This document shows, one piece after another, positions 1 to 8,255 of a DNA stretch of 64,000 nt (the stretch's first letter is position 1; the number at the start of each line of letters is the position of its first letter). Made by a program: the position numbers and the translations under genes. Under the pieces are notes generated by a model, which searched no databases, had not been told where the DNA came from, and saw only the letters and a program-made list of their open reading frames with translations. The stretch is from Sphaerochaeta halotolerans. GTDB lineage: Bacteria; Spirochaetota; Spirochaetia; Sphaerochaetales; Sphaerochaetaceae. The DNA is taken from positions 62,001-126,000 of the forward strand of contig NZ_QUWK01000002.1 in the NCBI RefSeq assembly GCF_003429665.1. Direction: 5' to 3'.

Positions 1-301
1 TGTGAAGATGCAGGTGTGGTACTTCCTGCCCACTTTCCTTTCCATTGTTGATGATTACGTTGGTGGCATCACAACCAAGTTTTTCCCTGAGTACCTTGTC
101 AGCTTTTTTCGCAAGAACCATCATATGGCTGAGTACAGCTTCTGGGCAACTTTCGAGGGTAGGGTAGGCTTCTGTGGTGATGATCAACAGGTGTCCTTTG
201 TTCACCGGATTGATATCTAATATGGAGAAACAAAGCTCGTCCTTGTGTAAAAATATAGAGGGAATCTCCCCTTTCAAAATCTTGGTGAAAATCGTTTCCA
301 T
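1..301 (-). CDS. HIT family protein (3' end cut by window edge)
   Basis: Read on the reverse strand from ATG at 301, an open frame of 100 codons runs off the window. It begins METIFTKILKGEIPS and includes the typical FSILDINPVNKGHLLI stretch, and its last visible residues are VPHLHLH, the start of the His-x-His-x-His triad that names the HIT family. HIT proteins are small nucleotide hydrolases or transferases in the cytoplasm, usually acting on dinucleotide polyphosphates or AMP-linked compounds; the exact substrate here is unknown. About ten C-terminal residues are missing. It is transcribed away from the EF-G gene, so the 260-base gap between them should hold divergent promoters. Confidence 0.85.
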   Translation of the reverse strand, partial: METIFTKILKGEIPSIFLHKDELCFSILDINPVNKGHLLIITTEAYPTLESCPEAVLSHMMVLAKKADKVLREKLGCDATNVIINNGKESGQEVPHLHLH

Positions 302-368
302 GGCATACCTCAGCGCTATTGTAACACACAAGTGTCGAGTCGGAAAAGGATTGTATTAGGAAAAGGGA

Positions 369-397
369 TTGCACAAAAAACCGAGATATACTATTAT
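369..397 (+). promoter_or_regulatory. Candidate promoter for the EF-G gene
   Basis: TTGCAC at 369-374 and TATTAT at 392-397 are separated by 17 bases, a plausible sigma-70 pair. It would leave a leader of about 160 bases before the EF-G start. A second -10-like TATACT at 542-547 has no good -35, so the assignment is tentative. Confidence 0.35.
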
Positions 398-563
398 CCA
401 CGAGGTACGTTGGGATAATCATGTCCCTAGAACGTTCGTTCTCTTCCCTTCAGTTGGTAACCTGATGTGTACTAGGGAGTAAGAGTTTTACATCAGGGAT
501 ATTGGAATGCTGCAGGGGAATCTGTGGACTCGTTTTTATTCTATACTATAGAGGTTATAAAGA

Positions 564-2672
564 ATGGCTGACTTGCAAAATTTGAGGAATATCGGAATCA
601 GTGCCCACATTGACTCGGGTAAGACAACACTTTCCGAACGTATCCTCTACTACTGCAATAAGATCCACGAAATACATGAAGTTCGTGGTAAGGATGGCGT
701 TGGGGCTACCATGGATAGCATGGAACTTGAACGCGAAAGAGGTATTACCATTGCCTCCGCTGCAACAAACGTTACCTGGAAAGGAAATGAAATCAACATT
801 ATCGACACACCGGGACATGTTGACTTCACCATAGAGGTTGAACGTTCCTTGCGCGTGTTGGACGGTGCTATCTTGGTGCTTTGTTCCGTCGCTGGCGTAC
901 AGAGCCAGTCCATCACCGTAGACCGGCAGATGAAGCGTTACCACGTTCCCCGTATTGCATTTGTCAACAAGTGTGACCGTACTGGTGCAAATCCGTATCG
1001 CGTCAAGAATCAATTGATTGAAAAGCTTGGTTTGAACGCTGTATTGATGCAGATTCCCATTGGTCTTGAGGATAAGCTTGAGGGTGTTGTTGATTTGGTC
1101 AGCATGAAAGCTCTCTACTTCGATGATGGCCCTAATGGGGATGCCGTTCGCGAGGCTGAGATTCCTTCCCACTTGAAAGAGGAAGCTGATGCTCGCCGTG
1201 AGGAGTTGCTCGATGGTGTTTCTATGTGCTCGGATGAGCTTATGGAAGCAATGCTCGAAGACAATGTAACCGAGGAAATCATCCGCAGTGCAATAAGAAA
1301 GGCTACCATCAATTTGGAGCTCTGCCCGGTATTCATGGGGAGTGCCTACAAGAACAAGGGCATCCAGCCCCTGCTCGATGGTGTGGTGAGCTACCTGCCC
1401 AATCCTACTGATGTCACCAATAAGGCCCTCGACCTTGATAACAATGAGGAAGAGGTAATACTGAAGGCTGATGAAGATCTTCCTCCTGTAGTCCTGGCAT
1501 TCAAGCTTGAGGATGGACAGTATGGTCAGTTGACCTATATCCGTGTCTATCAGGGGAAGGTGAAGAAGGGTGATGAGCTCTACAATACCCGTAGCCGTAA
1601 GAAGTTCCGTGTTGGACGATTGATTCGTATGCATGCAGCTACCATGGAAGATTTGACGGAAGCAGGCTGTGGTGAAATTGCAGCACTCTTCGGTATTGAA
1701 TGTGCCAGTGGTGACACCTTCTGTGATCCAAAGCTGAACTATTCTCTCTCCAGTATGTATGTTCCAAATCCGGTAATCTCCCTGGCAATCAAGCCGGTGG
1801 ACAAGAAGGCTGCGGACAACATGGGCAAGGCACTCAACCGCTTTACCAAGGAGGACCCGACATTCCGCAGTTATGTGGATCCTGAGTCCAACCAGACAAT
1901 CATCCAGGGTATGGGTGAGTTGCACCTTGAGGTCTATGTCGAACGCATGAAGCGTGAGTACAAGGCAGAGGTGGAGATTGGTCAGCCAGAGGTAGCCTAT
2001 CGTGAAGCTATCACGCAGAGAGCAGATTTCAACTATACCCACAAGAAGCAGACTGGTGGTTCCGGTCAGTATGCACGTGTTGCTGGATATATCGAACCGT
2101 TTCCAGATGCTGAAGAGGGTGAGGATGCAAAAGAGTACGAGTTTGTCGACGAGATCAAGGGTGGTTCCATTCCTACCGAATACATTCCATCCTGTGACAA
2201 GGGATTCCAGATGGCAATCAAGAAAGGTTCCCAGCTCGGTTTCCCTGTGCTCGGTGTGAAGGCTGTAATCAACGATGGGGCATGGCACCCTGTTGACTCA
2301 TCCGACCAGGCATTCCAGACTGCAGCCCTTAATGCATTCCGTGAGGCGTTTGAGAAGGCCAAGCCGGTCATCCTCGAGCCAATCATGAAGGTTGAGGTAG
2401 TTGCTCCCAATGAGTTCCAAGGTTCGGTGTTCGCTTCGATCAACCAGAGACGTGGTCTGATCATCAGCTCAACCGAGGACAACGCAATGAGTACTGTTAT
2501 TGCCGAAGTTCCTCTCTCTGAAATGTTCGGCTATTCCACGGTTCTTCGCTCCCTCACCCAAGGTAAAGGCGAATTCACCATGGAAATCGGTAAGTACGGC
2601 AAGGTGCCGGTAAGCGTTTCCGAACAGTTAAAGAAGGAGTATCAGGAGAAGCGGAAGAAAGAACAGAAATAG
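564..2672 (+). CDS. fusA: Elongation factor G, spirochete/mitochondrial G1 type
   Basis: The 702-residue protein is a full-length translocation GTPase that moves tRNA and mRNA through the ribosome after peptide transfer. It shows the P-loop AHIDSGKTT near residue 16, the switch region ERERGIT, DTPGHVD and NKCD, followed by the usual domains II to V. The N-terminal block [20 protein letters not shown] and the [20 protein letters not shown] stretch resemble mitochondrial EF-G1, the hallmark of the spdEFG1 group shared by spirochetes and planctomycetes. In Borrelia the two EF-Gs divide labour, G1 for translocation and G2 for recycling, so this copy is probably the translocase. It stands alone rather than next to rpsL, rpsG or tuf. 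The gene symbol is therefore by function, not by operon position. Confidence 0.95.
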   Translation: MADLQNLRNIGISAHIDSGKTTLSERILYYCNKIHEIHEVRGKDGVGATMDSMELERERGITIASAATNVTWKGNEINIIDTPGHVDFTIEVERSLRVLDGAILVLCSVAGVQSQSITVDRQMKRYHVPRIAFVNKCDRTGANPYRVKNQLIEKLGLNAVLMQIPIGLEDKLEGVVDLVSMKALYFDDGPNGDAVREAEIPSHLKEEADARREELLDGVSMCSDELMEAMLEDNVTEEIIRSAIRKATINLELCPVFMGSAYKNKGIQPLLDGVVSYLPNPTDVTNKALDLDNNEEEVILKADEDLPPVVLAFKLEDGQYGQLTYIRVYQGKVKKGDELYNTRSRKKFRVGRLIRMHAATMEDLTEAGCGEIAALFGIECASGDTFCDPKLNYSLSSMYVPNPVISLAIKPVDKKAADNMGKALNRFTKEDPTFRSYVDPESNQTIIQGMGELHLEVYVERMKREYKAEVEIGQPEVAYREAITQRADFNYTHKKQTGGSGQYARVAGYIEPFPDAEEGEDAKEYEFVDEIKGGSIPTEYIPSCDKGFQMAIKKGSQLGFPVLGVKAVINDGAWHPVDSSDQAFQTAALNAFREAFEKAKPVILEPIMKVEVVAPNEFQGSVFASINQRRGLIISSTEDNAMSTVIAEVPLSEMFGYSTVLRSLTQGKGEFTMEIGKYGKVPVSVSEQLKKEYQEKRKKEQK

Positions 2673-2692
2673 TATTTCTTCCTGTATTCCCA

Positions 2693-2732
2693 AGCCCCCC
2701 ATGAGGATAAACCCTTCTGGGGGGTCTCTTCT
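2693..2732 (+). terminator. Rho-independent terminator after EF-G
   Basis: CCCCCCA (2695-2701) pairs with TGGGGGG (2718-2724) across a 16-base loop and is followed by TCTCTTCTT. It begins 22 bases after the EF-G stop codon. Confidence 0.7.
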
Positions 2733-2817
2733 TGCCCTTCTCTGTAAAAAAGTACCATTTTGCGATTTTCCATAGTATACTGGGAATGAACCAAATTATT
2801 ACTTGGAGGTGAGTGTT

Positions 2818-3525
2818 ATGGTAATACAAGAGTTAAACGAACTGAGTCCTCTTCGCGCATTTGAACAGTCCTTGGATGGTGGACTTGGTCGAGGGAACCT
2901 CGGTGTCCTTGTTTCCCGTCATGGTGTGGGCAAGACAGCCTGCTTGGTCCATCTTGCTACAGATAAACTGCTTAGAGGGGAACATGTTATCCATGTTTCA
3001 TTCTCAGGGAATGTGGAACACGTCATCAATTGGTACAAGGAAGTCTTCAGGGAAGTCTCTGAAGGCCGTACTCTCGATGATGCAGCGTCCGTGTACAACA
3101 ATATACTCAGCAACCGTGTGGTCATGAATTTCAGCCAGGAAAATGTCACCATTGAAAAGGTCCTCTCAAGTTTGGAAACCTTGATCAAGCATGGAAGTTT
3201 TAAGGCTGACGCCATTCTCTTTGACGGATACAAACTTACTGTTGCAACCGAAGATGATGTTCGCAAGATCAAACAGTTCGCACAGAACATGAATCTTGAG
3301 GTATGGTTCAGTGTATCTCCTGTCCGTTCTGATGTCGTGTACGATAAATATGGTGTTCCAAACACCATGCACAAATATATTGATTTAATTGATGTCCTCA
3401 TTGGCCTTATCTACAATGAGGAGCGTGATAAAGTGGTAATGACGGCCGTCAAGGCCCACGAGGGGGTATTTGAGAAGCCTATGGGTGTAAGTCTCGATCC
3501 AAAGACCATGCTCATTTCCAAGTAG
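2818..3525 (+). CDS. P-loop ATPase of unknown role (RecA/KaiC-like fold)
   Basis: This 235-residue protein is not one I can name. The ATG at 2818 is chosen because GGAGG (2805-2809) sits at the right distance, while the in-frame TTG at 2803 lies inside that ribosome binding site. A Walker A motif SRHGVGKTA is near residue 34, followed by a typical RecA-superfamily strand VIHVSFSG and a Walker-B-like hydrophobic strand ending in ADAILFDG near residue 135. The overall plan resembles a single RecA/KaiC domain without DNA-repair signatures. There is no signal peptide or membrane segment, so it should be cytoplasmic. It has its own terminator and seems monocistronic. Function cannot be assigned. 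Confidence 0.75.
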   Translation: MVIQELNELSPLRAFEQSLDGGLGRGNLGVLVSRHGVGKTACLVHLATDKLLRGEHVIHVSFSGNVEHVINWYKEVFREVSEGRTLDDAASVYNNILSNRVVMNFSQENVTIEKVLSSLETLIKHGSFKADAILFDGYKLTVATEDDVRKIKQFAQNMNLEVWFSVSPVRSDVVYDKYGVPNTMHKYIDLIDVLIGLIYNEERDKVVMTAVKAHEGVFEKPMGVSLDPKTMLISK

Positions 3526-3536
3526 TGTTCAGAAGA

Positions 3537-3562
3537 AGGCCGCGTTTGCGGCCTCCTTTGTT
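3537..3562 (+). terminator. Rho-independent terminator after the P-loop ATPase gene
   Basis: GGCCGC (3538-3543) and GCGGCC (3548-3553) form a perfect stem with a four-base loop, followed by TCCTTTGTT. Confidence 0.75.
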
Positions 3563-3584
3563 ACTGTCTGCGTGAACGAAGTTA

Positions 3585-3625
3585 TGTTCAAAGGGAGTGC
3601 CCTGGGGTATTGATACCTTTCATTC
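3585..3625. repeat. Fragment of a dispersed hairpin repeat
   Basis: The 27 bases at 3599-3625 (TGCCCTG, then GGTATTGATACC, then TTTCATT) match 32882-32908 with one mismatch, and similarity continues further left through GTTCA and GGG. Both copies lie in intergenic DNA. GGTAT-TG-ATACC is itself a hairpin. Here only the right end of the longer element near 32.8 kb is present. Confidence 0.65.
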
Positions 3626-3664
3626 CTGTTTCCACAGAAAAGTGAGTAATATTCTTGAATTGTC

Positions 3665-3694
3665 TTGACATCTGGAGAAGCAGTTCCTTATACT
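3665..3694 (+). promoter_or_regulatory. Promoter of the molybdenum operon
   Basis: A consensus -35 TTGACA (3665-3670) and a strong -10 TATACT (3689-3694) are separated by 18 bases, which places the transcription start near 3701. This rules out an upstream in-frame TTG at 3665 as translation start of the next gene. Confidence 0.8.
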
Positions 3695-3697
3695 CAC

Positions 3698-3721
3698 CAT
3701 TATGTATCTAAAAACATAACG
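3698..3721. promoter_or_regulatory. Candidate ModE-type operator
   Basis: CATTATGT (3698-3705) and ACATAACG (3714-3721) form an inverted repeat matching at 7 of 8 positions with an 8-base spacer. It lies on the predicted transcription start, where a bound repressor would block initiation. The arms resemble the TATAT-type palindromes bound by E. coli ModE, and the first gene of the operon is a ModE-like protein, so molybdate-dependent autorepression is likely. Confidence 0.6.
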
Positions 3722-3730
3722 GTAGGGTGT

Positions 3731-4093
3731 ATGCATTTTTCTTTCTTTTTACAGATCAAGCTGGGCAATCCAAAACCATTCTTCGGTACAGGCGTGAATG
3801 AATTATTATTCCGGATTCACGAGACAAAATCTCTTTCTGCTGCAGCAAGAGAGATGCATATGTCGTATACCAAGGCATGGAAAATTCTCCATACTGCTGA
3901 GTTGAACCTCGGCTATTCCCTTACTGAAAAAATTGTCGGAGGGCCTGATGGTGGTGGTTCTTCCTTGACAGAAGAAGGGTTGCGATTCATGCAACGGTAT
4001 ACTGATTTCTATCGTGAATCGATAGAACTGGTCGATGTTCTCTTCCATAATTACTTTCCAGAGGCAACAAATGAAACTCATCAAAACAGTTGA
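3731..4093 (+). CDS. modE: ModE-like molybdate-responsive regulator (DNA-binding domain only)
   Basis: The 120-residue protein is a winged helix-turn-helix of the LysR/ModE N-terminal type, with the recognition region SLSAAAREMHMSYTKAWKIL at about residues 33-52 and the typical GGxxGGGSSLTEEG wing near residue 80. It lacks the two Mop/TOBE molybdate-binding domains of E. coli ModE (about 260 residues), so it matches the short ModE class in which metal sensing must occur elsewhere or by another route. Start ATG 3731 is chosen because the upstream alternative overlaps the -35 box. It overlaps the next gene by 23 bases and leads the Mo-cofactor and transport operon, with a palindrome on the promoter. 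Confidence 0.8.
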   Translation: MHFSFFLQIKLGNPKPFFGTGVNELLFRIHETKSLSAAAREMHMSYTKAWKILHTAELNLGYSLTEKIVGGPDGGGSSLTEEGLRFMQRYTDFYRESIELVDVLFHNYFPEATNETHQNS

Positions 4094-5099
4094 CGCAGTC
4101 GGTCACATGATTTGTCATGATATGACGCAAATCATCGTTGGGGTAACAAAAGACGCAAGATTCAGGAAGGGGCATATCGTTCAAGAAGAAGATATCCCGA
4201 TTCTCCTTTCTATGGGAAAAGAACATCTGTATGTTTGGGAGATGCAGGAGGGGATGCTCCATGAAGATGAAGGGGCCGTCATCCTTTGCCAGGCTTGCGA
4301 GAATGAACACATGGAACACGGTGATATCAAGGAAGGGAAAATTGAACTGAGAGCAACCACAGATGGGATACTTGAAATTGATACCGAGCGACTGAAAAAG
4401 ATCAACAGCCTGGGAGAGGTCATGATTGCAACCATTGCAAACCATTCAGTGGTACATGCTGGAGATACGATTGCCGGAATGCGTGTCATTCCGCTGTCCA
4501 TTGCAGCAGAGCATATGGACGAGGTTGCTTCTATTGCAAGTTCATTACATCCAATTCTTACAATCAAACCCTTTGTTATAACAGATTGTACAATACTTGT
4601 GACGGGAAGCGAGGTCAAGAAAGGACTCATTTCTGATACGTTTTCCCCCGTTGTTGAAAGGAAACTCAAGGAATATGGGATTGCTGTTACGAATATAGTC
4701 CAGACAGGGGACGACCAAGCCTTTATCACCGAATCCATCAAGGATGCTGTTGCCAGTGGCGCATCAATGGTTATTTGTACAGGTGGCATGAGTGTAGATC
4801 CTGATGACCGTACCCCAGGAGCAATCAAAGCCACTGGTGCAAGAATCGTGAGCTATGGGGCTCCTGTACTCCCTGGTGCCATGTTTCTGGTTTCATACCT
4901 AGGAGATGTTCCCGTCTTGGGCCTCCCTGGATGTGTCATGTATTCGGCAAGAACAGCCTTCGACCTCTTCTTGCCCCGTATCATAGCCCATATTCCATTG
5001 ACAGCACATGATATCGCCGGTGTCGGAGAGGGTGGTCTCTGCATGAAGTGTTCTCCCTGTCACTTCCCAAATTGTAGTTTTGGGAAAGGAGGCCACTAA
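4071..5099 (+). CDS. MoeA-like molybdopterin-binding protein with Cys-rich tail
   Basis: The 342-residue protein carries a MoaB/MoeA-type molybdopterin-binding fold in its C-terminal half, including a TGSEV stretch near residue 180 and the signature CTGGMSVDPDD near residue 235, used in the family to bind molybdopterin and adenylated molybdopterin. It is shorter than classical MoeA (about 400 residues) and its N-terminal half is divergent. Its last residues are unusual: CMKCSPCHFPNCSFGKG has four cysteines and could bind metal. ATG 4071 lies inside the end of modE, and the stop overlaps the moaC start (TAATG), so translation is coupled. Probable role is molybdate insertion into molybdopterin; exact function is inferred. 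Confidence 0.75.
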   Translation: MKLIKTVDAVGHMICHDMTQIIVGVTKDARFRKGHIVQEEDIPILLSMGKEHLYVWEMQEGMLHEDEGAVILCQACENEHMEHGDIKEGKIELRATTDGILEIDTERLKKINSLGEVMIATIANHSVVHAGDTIAGMRVIPLSIAAEHMDEVASIASSLHPILTIKPFVITDCTILVTGSEVKKGLISDTFSPVVERKLKEYGIAVTNIVQTGDDQAFITESIKDAVASGASMVICTGGMSVDPDDRTPGAIKATGARIVSYGAPVLPGAMFLVSYLGDVPVLGLPGCVMYSARTAFDLFLPRIIAHIPLTAHDIAGVGEGGLCMKCSPCHFPNCSFGKGGH

Positions 5100-5572
5100 T
5101 GGCAACATTGACTCATCTTGATACTCACGGGAATGCCATCATGGTTGATGTGGCTGAAAAGGCGGTTACCAAACGCATTGCAATCGCAAGTGGACGGATT
5201 GTGATGAACAATGAAGCATTTTTGGCAATCCAGGGGGGAACCGTTCCCAAAGGGGATGTCCTTGCATGTTCCCGGATAGCAGGAATCCTTGCGGTAAAGT
5301 TGACGCCTACCCTGATTCCGCTTTGCCATACTTTGCTGATAACTTCCGCCAAGCTAGATTTCGAGTTTTTCCCTGAGGTTCCCGCAGTACAGGCACGCTG
5401 CATCGTTGAGACAACTGCCAAGACCGGTGTGGAGATGGAAGCATTGACCGGGGTCTCGGTAGCACTCCTCACAATCTATGACTGCTGTAAAGCGATAGAT
5501 CGAGGCATGGTGATTGAAGATGTTCATCTTGAACTCAAGGATGGAGGCACGCATGGTCGCTATGAAGCATAG
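5099..5572 (+). CDS. moaC: Cyclic pyranopterin monophosphate synthase MoaC
   Basis: The 157-residue protein has standard MoaC length and motifs: LIPLCHTLL near residue 73, and KTGVEMEALTGVSVALLTIYD near residues 109-129 including the catalytic acidic/lysine region. MoaC turns the MoaA product, 3',8-cyclo-7,8-dihydro-GTP, into cyclic pyranopterin monophosphate, the first stable molybdopterin precursor, in the cytoplasm. The start codon overlaps the previous stop and its end overlaps the moaA start region, placing it firmly within the operon. Confidence 0.95.
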   Translation: MATLTHLDTHGNAIMVDVAEKAVTKRIAIASGRIVMNNEAFLAIQGGTVPKGDVLACSRIAGILAVKLTPTLIPLCHTLLITSAKLDFEFFPEVPAVQARCIVETTAKTGVEMEALTGVSVALLTIYDCCKAIDRGMVIEDVHLELKDGGTHGRYEA

Positions 5573-6512
5573 CATGGTAGATCGAACAGGGAGAATTATT
5601 GACTACCTAAGGGTATCAGTAACCGATGCCTGCAATTACCGATGTACGTATTGTGGGCCAGGGAAAACCCATGGGTCGCGTTCCCTCGAGCAAATGCTCC
5701 ATCTCTGCAGTATTCTGCAGCCTCTTGGTGTTGATACCGTTCGTATTACCGGTGGGGAACCGCTTATGTTCCCTTCGATTGCAGCATTTGTGACCGGTCT
5801 CTCCGAGATGGGGATTCAAAAACTTACAATGACCACCAATGCTTCTCATCTTGCATCTCACGCAGGGGCGTTGAAGAAAGCAGGGTTGCATGGGATAAAT
5901 GCCAGTCTGGATGCAACAGATTCCTCCTTGTTTTCGACACTTTCAGGAGGTTTTTCTCCCGGTCCGACATTGGATGGCATACAAAAAGCATTGGACATCG
6001 GACTTGCTGTGAAGCTCAATTGTGTCCTATTGAGGGAGCACTACCACCAGCAAGTGGAGCAAGTGATGGAATTTGCTGCATTTCATGCCATTCCTGTGAG
6101 ATTCATTGAACTCATGCCGATTGGAGCCCAAACTTCTTTGCAGGGAGTGCCTACCGCTGAATTGCTAGCCTTTCTGACAGAGGAATACGGAATAGCACAA
6201 ACAAGTTATCTTTCCCACGGGAAAGGTCCTGCTGAGTACATGAATTTTGCAGGGGTGGAGGTAGGGGTCATTGGAGCTCTTTCCCGTTGTTTCTGTTCTG
6301 GATGCAACCGCCTTCGACTGACCAGCAATGGAGTCTTGCGGAGTTGTCTGTACCATAGCGACAATCTTGATGTGTATGCATTGCTGGAACAAGGAAAGAC
6401 TGAAGAGGAAATACAGCAGATGATACGACAGTTTGTCTACGAGAAACCATTACGACATGATTTTACGCGCCAAAGGATACAGGACTATACCTTGGCATCT
6501 TTGGGAGGATGA
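5553..6512 (+). CDS. moaA: GTP 3',8-cyclase MoaA (radical SAM)
   Basis: The 319-residue radical SAM enzyme has the CNYRCTYC (CxxxCxxC) cluster motif at about residues 27-34, a GGEP S-adenosylmethionine motif, a second cluster region CSGCNRLRLTSNG near residue 250 with the third cysteine at RSCLYH, and ends in GlyGly, the C-terminal tail required in the family for radical transfer. It starts molybdopterin synthesis from GTP together with MoaC. ATG 5553 is chosen because GGAGG (5543-5547) precedes it by five bases; the start lies inside the end of moaC. The residues after the first cluster (GPGKTHG) differ from the usual MPxG. Confidence 0.95.
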   Translation: MVAMKHSMVDRTGRIIDYLRVSVTDACNYRCTYCGPGKTHGSRSLEQMLHLCSILQPLGVDTVRITGGEPLMFPSIAAFVTGLSEMGIQKLTMTTNASHLASHAGALKKAGLHGINASLDATDSSLFSTLSGGFSPGPTLDGIQKALDIGLAVKLNCVLLREHYHQQVEQVMEFAAFHAIPVRFIELMPIGAQTSLQGVPTAELLAFLTEEYGIAQTSYLSHGKGPAEYMNFAGVEVGVIGALSRCFCSGCNRLRLTSNGVLRSCLYHSDNLDVYALLEQGKTEEEIQQMIRQFVYEKPLRHDFTRQRIQDYTLASLGG

Positions 6513-6516
6513 AGAA

Positions 6517-7476
6517 ATGCAGGAAGGGACCATCATTGCTGTGTGCGCAAGTAAGGGCAAGGGAACAGCCAAAGAACCGATGCAGAAATCTGTGATTAAG
6601 GCGGATTGGGGTATTGAAAATGATGCACATGCAGGGAATTGGCATCGTCAAATCAGTTTGTTGTCCTATGAAAAGGTGGAAGCATTTCGCTCGAAAGGTG
6701 CTCCTGTGAAAGACGGGGATTTTGGGGAGAACCTGCTCGTACAGGGTATTGATTTCAGAAATCTTCCCATTGGCGCCATTTGCAAAGTCGGGGATGTTGT
6801 ATTGGAGATTACCCAAATTGGCAAGGAGTGTCATTCTGGGTGTGATATCTTCCAAAAAATGGGAACTTGTATCATGCCAAAAGAAGGGGTCTTCGCCCGT
6901 GTTTTGCATGGAGGTACAGTTCAGCCTGCTATGACGATGCAAGTATTTACCAAATACAGGGTTTTTATTCTATGTGCCAGTGACCAGGGGTATGCAAAGA
7001 AACGTGTTGATGAAAGTACGGGGGCTTTGGTACGGCTTATGGAAGCACACGATTATGAAGTAGTGGGCAGTAGCTTGCTTCCTGATGACAGGGCGATGCT
7101 TTCTGCTAAAATGGCGGAAGTCTGCGATACCTACCAGGCTGATCTGTTGCTCACAACCGGGGGTACTGGCTTGGCTTCACGCGATGTGACGCCTGAAGCG
7201 ACTTTGGATATCAGTGAACGATTGGTTCCTGGCCTCTCCGAATTAATGCGTATGCGTTGTCTCACCATAACTGATAGGGCATCCTTGAGTCGTGGGATAT
7301 GTGCAACAAGACGACGTACGTTGATTGTAAATCTGCCGGGGAGCCCCCGTGCAGCTGTAGAAAATCTAGAGGCAGTCCTTTCTCCCTTGGAACATGGGAT
7401 GAGCATGTTGACAGGAAGAATGAAGGAGTGTGCTTCCGTGTTTGGAGCAGAAAATACCTTGGAGAATATCACATGA
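6517..7476 (+). CDS. Fused MOSC domain - MogA molybdopterin adenylyltransferase
   Basis: The 319-residue protein joins two Mo-cofactor domains. Residues 1 to about 145 are a MOSC domain with GDFGENLLV and KECHSGCDIF, the latter holding the conserved cysteine. Residues from about 150 are a MogA/MoaB-type domain with LLTTGGTGLASRDVTPEAT and LPGSPRAAVENLEAV. MogA adenylates molybdopterin before metal insertion; MOSC domains bind sulfur or cofactor in sulfuration and maturation. The fusion suggests consecutive handling of the cofactor. ATG 6517 follows a GGGAGG site; the stop overlaps the modA ATG (ATGA). Confidence 0.88.
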   Translation: MQEGTIIAVCASKGKGTAKEPMQKSVIKADWGIENDAHAGNWHRQISLLSYEKVEAFRSKGAPVKDGDFGENLLVQGIDFRNLPIGAICKVGDVVLEITQIGKECHSGCDIFQKMGTCIMPKEGVFARVLHGGTVQPAMTMQVFTKYRVFILCASDQGYAKKRVDESTGALVRLMEAHDYEVVGSSLLPDDRAMLSAKMAEVCDTYQADLLLTTGGTGLASRDVTPEATLDISERLVPGLSELMRMRCLTITDRASLSRGICATRRRTLIVNLPGSPRAAVENLEAVLSPLEHGMSMLTGRMKECASVFGAENTLENIT

Positions 7477-8255
7477 AACGAACAATCTTGTTGTTTTTGT
7501 TTGGAGTGCTGTGTACAGCAACAGCCCTTTTTGCACAAGGAACAAAGGAATCGGATCGTGAACTCTTGGTAAGTGCAGCGGCCAGTACAACCGATTGTAT
7601 GCTTGAATTGGTGGACATCTATAGTGCTGCACATCCGGACATTGCAATATATTGTAATTTTGCATCTTCCGGCTCCCTACAACAACAGATAGAGCAGGGA
7701 GCCCCCGCTGATATGTTCTTTTCCGCAAGTCCAAACCAGATGAGGATTCTTCAAGAAAAAGGATTGATGGAAACATCAACGGTAAAAGATTTACTGGAGA
7801 ACCGTATCGTGCTTATTACACCGAAGGATGGAGTAATGCTCTCAAGCTTCGATAATCTCCTTGATCCATCTCTATTCAAGATCGGCGTGGGAGAGCCAAA
7901 ATCAGTACCGGCCGGGCAGTATGCAGCCCAGGTTTTCGAGTATTTTGGTATGACGGAAAAGCTTTCTTCCAAACTGGTTTTTGCAAAGGATGTCCGAGAA
8001 GTCCTCTCATGGGTCGAAACGGGAAATGTACAAGCTGGGGTTGTGTATGAGACCGATGCAAAGATGAGTGATGGTGTTGTGGTGAGAGCCATCGCCCCTT
8101 CAGAAAGCCACACTCCTGTCGTCTATCCGATAGGGGTGGTGAAAGCGAGCAAGAAGAAAGAAGCGGCCGAGGAATTCGAGACATTTCTTTTCTCCAAAGA
8201 GGCTGCCTCTGTTTTCGCCAAGTATGGATTTACGGTGATTGATAAGGATGTTTGA
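7473..8255 (+). CDS. modA: Molybdate ABC transporter, periplasmic binding protein ModA
   Basis: The 260-residue protein has a signal peptide (MKRTILLFLFG to ATALFA) with a probable cut before QGTKES, then the ModA pattern: VSAAASTTDCMLEL, FASSGSLQQQIEQGAPADMFFSA and VPAGQYA. Family members bind molybdate or tungstate through these Ser and backbone contacts. Its start overlaps the stop of the MOSC-MogA gene and its end overlaps modB, so it is co-translated with the transporter and the cofactor genes. Whether molybdate or tungstate is preferred cannot be read here. Confidence 0.92.
   Translation: MKRTILLFLFGVLCTATALFAQGTKESDRELLVSAAASTTDCMLELVDIYSAAHPDIAIYCNFASSGSLQQQIEQGAPADMFFSASPNQMRILQEKGLMETSTVKDLLENRIVLITPKDGVMLSSFDNLLDPSLFKIGVGEPKSVPAGQYAAQVFEYFGMTEKLSSKLVFAKDVREVLSWVETGNVQAGVVYETDAKMSDGVVVRAIAPSESHTPVVYPIGVVKASKKKEAAEEFETFLFSKEAASVFAKYGFTVIDKDV

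Noticed and set aside
555-2288. A 577-codon open frame on the reverse strand across the EF-G gene
   Set aside because: It is a mirror of the EF-G coding frame, has no recognisable domain or ribosome binding site, and EF-G is certain.
3665-3730. Upstream in-frame start (TTG 3665) for the ModE-like gene
   Set aside because: It coincides with the -35 box of a strong promoter; the extra residues match no ModE family sequence.
4181-4834. Reverse-strand open frame of 217 codons in the MoeA-like gene
   Set aside because: It is low-complexity (Ser/Ile-rich) and is a shadow of the forward gene.
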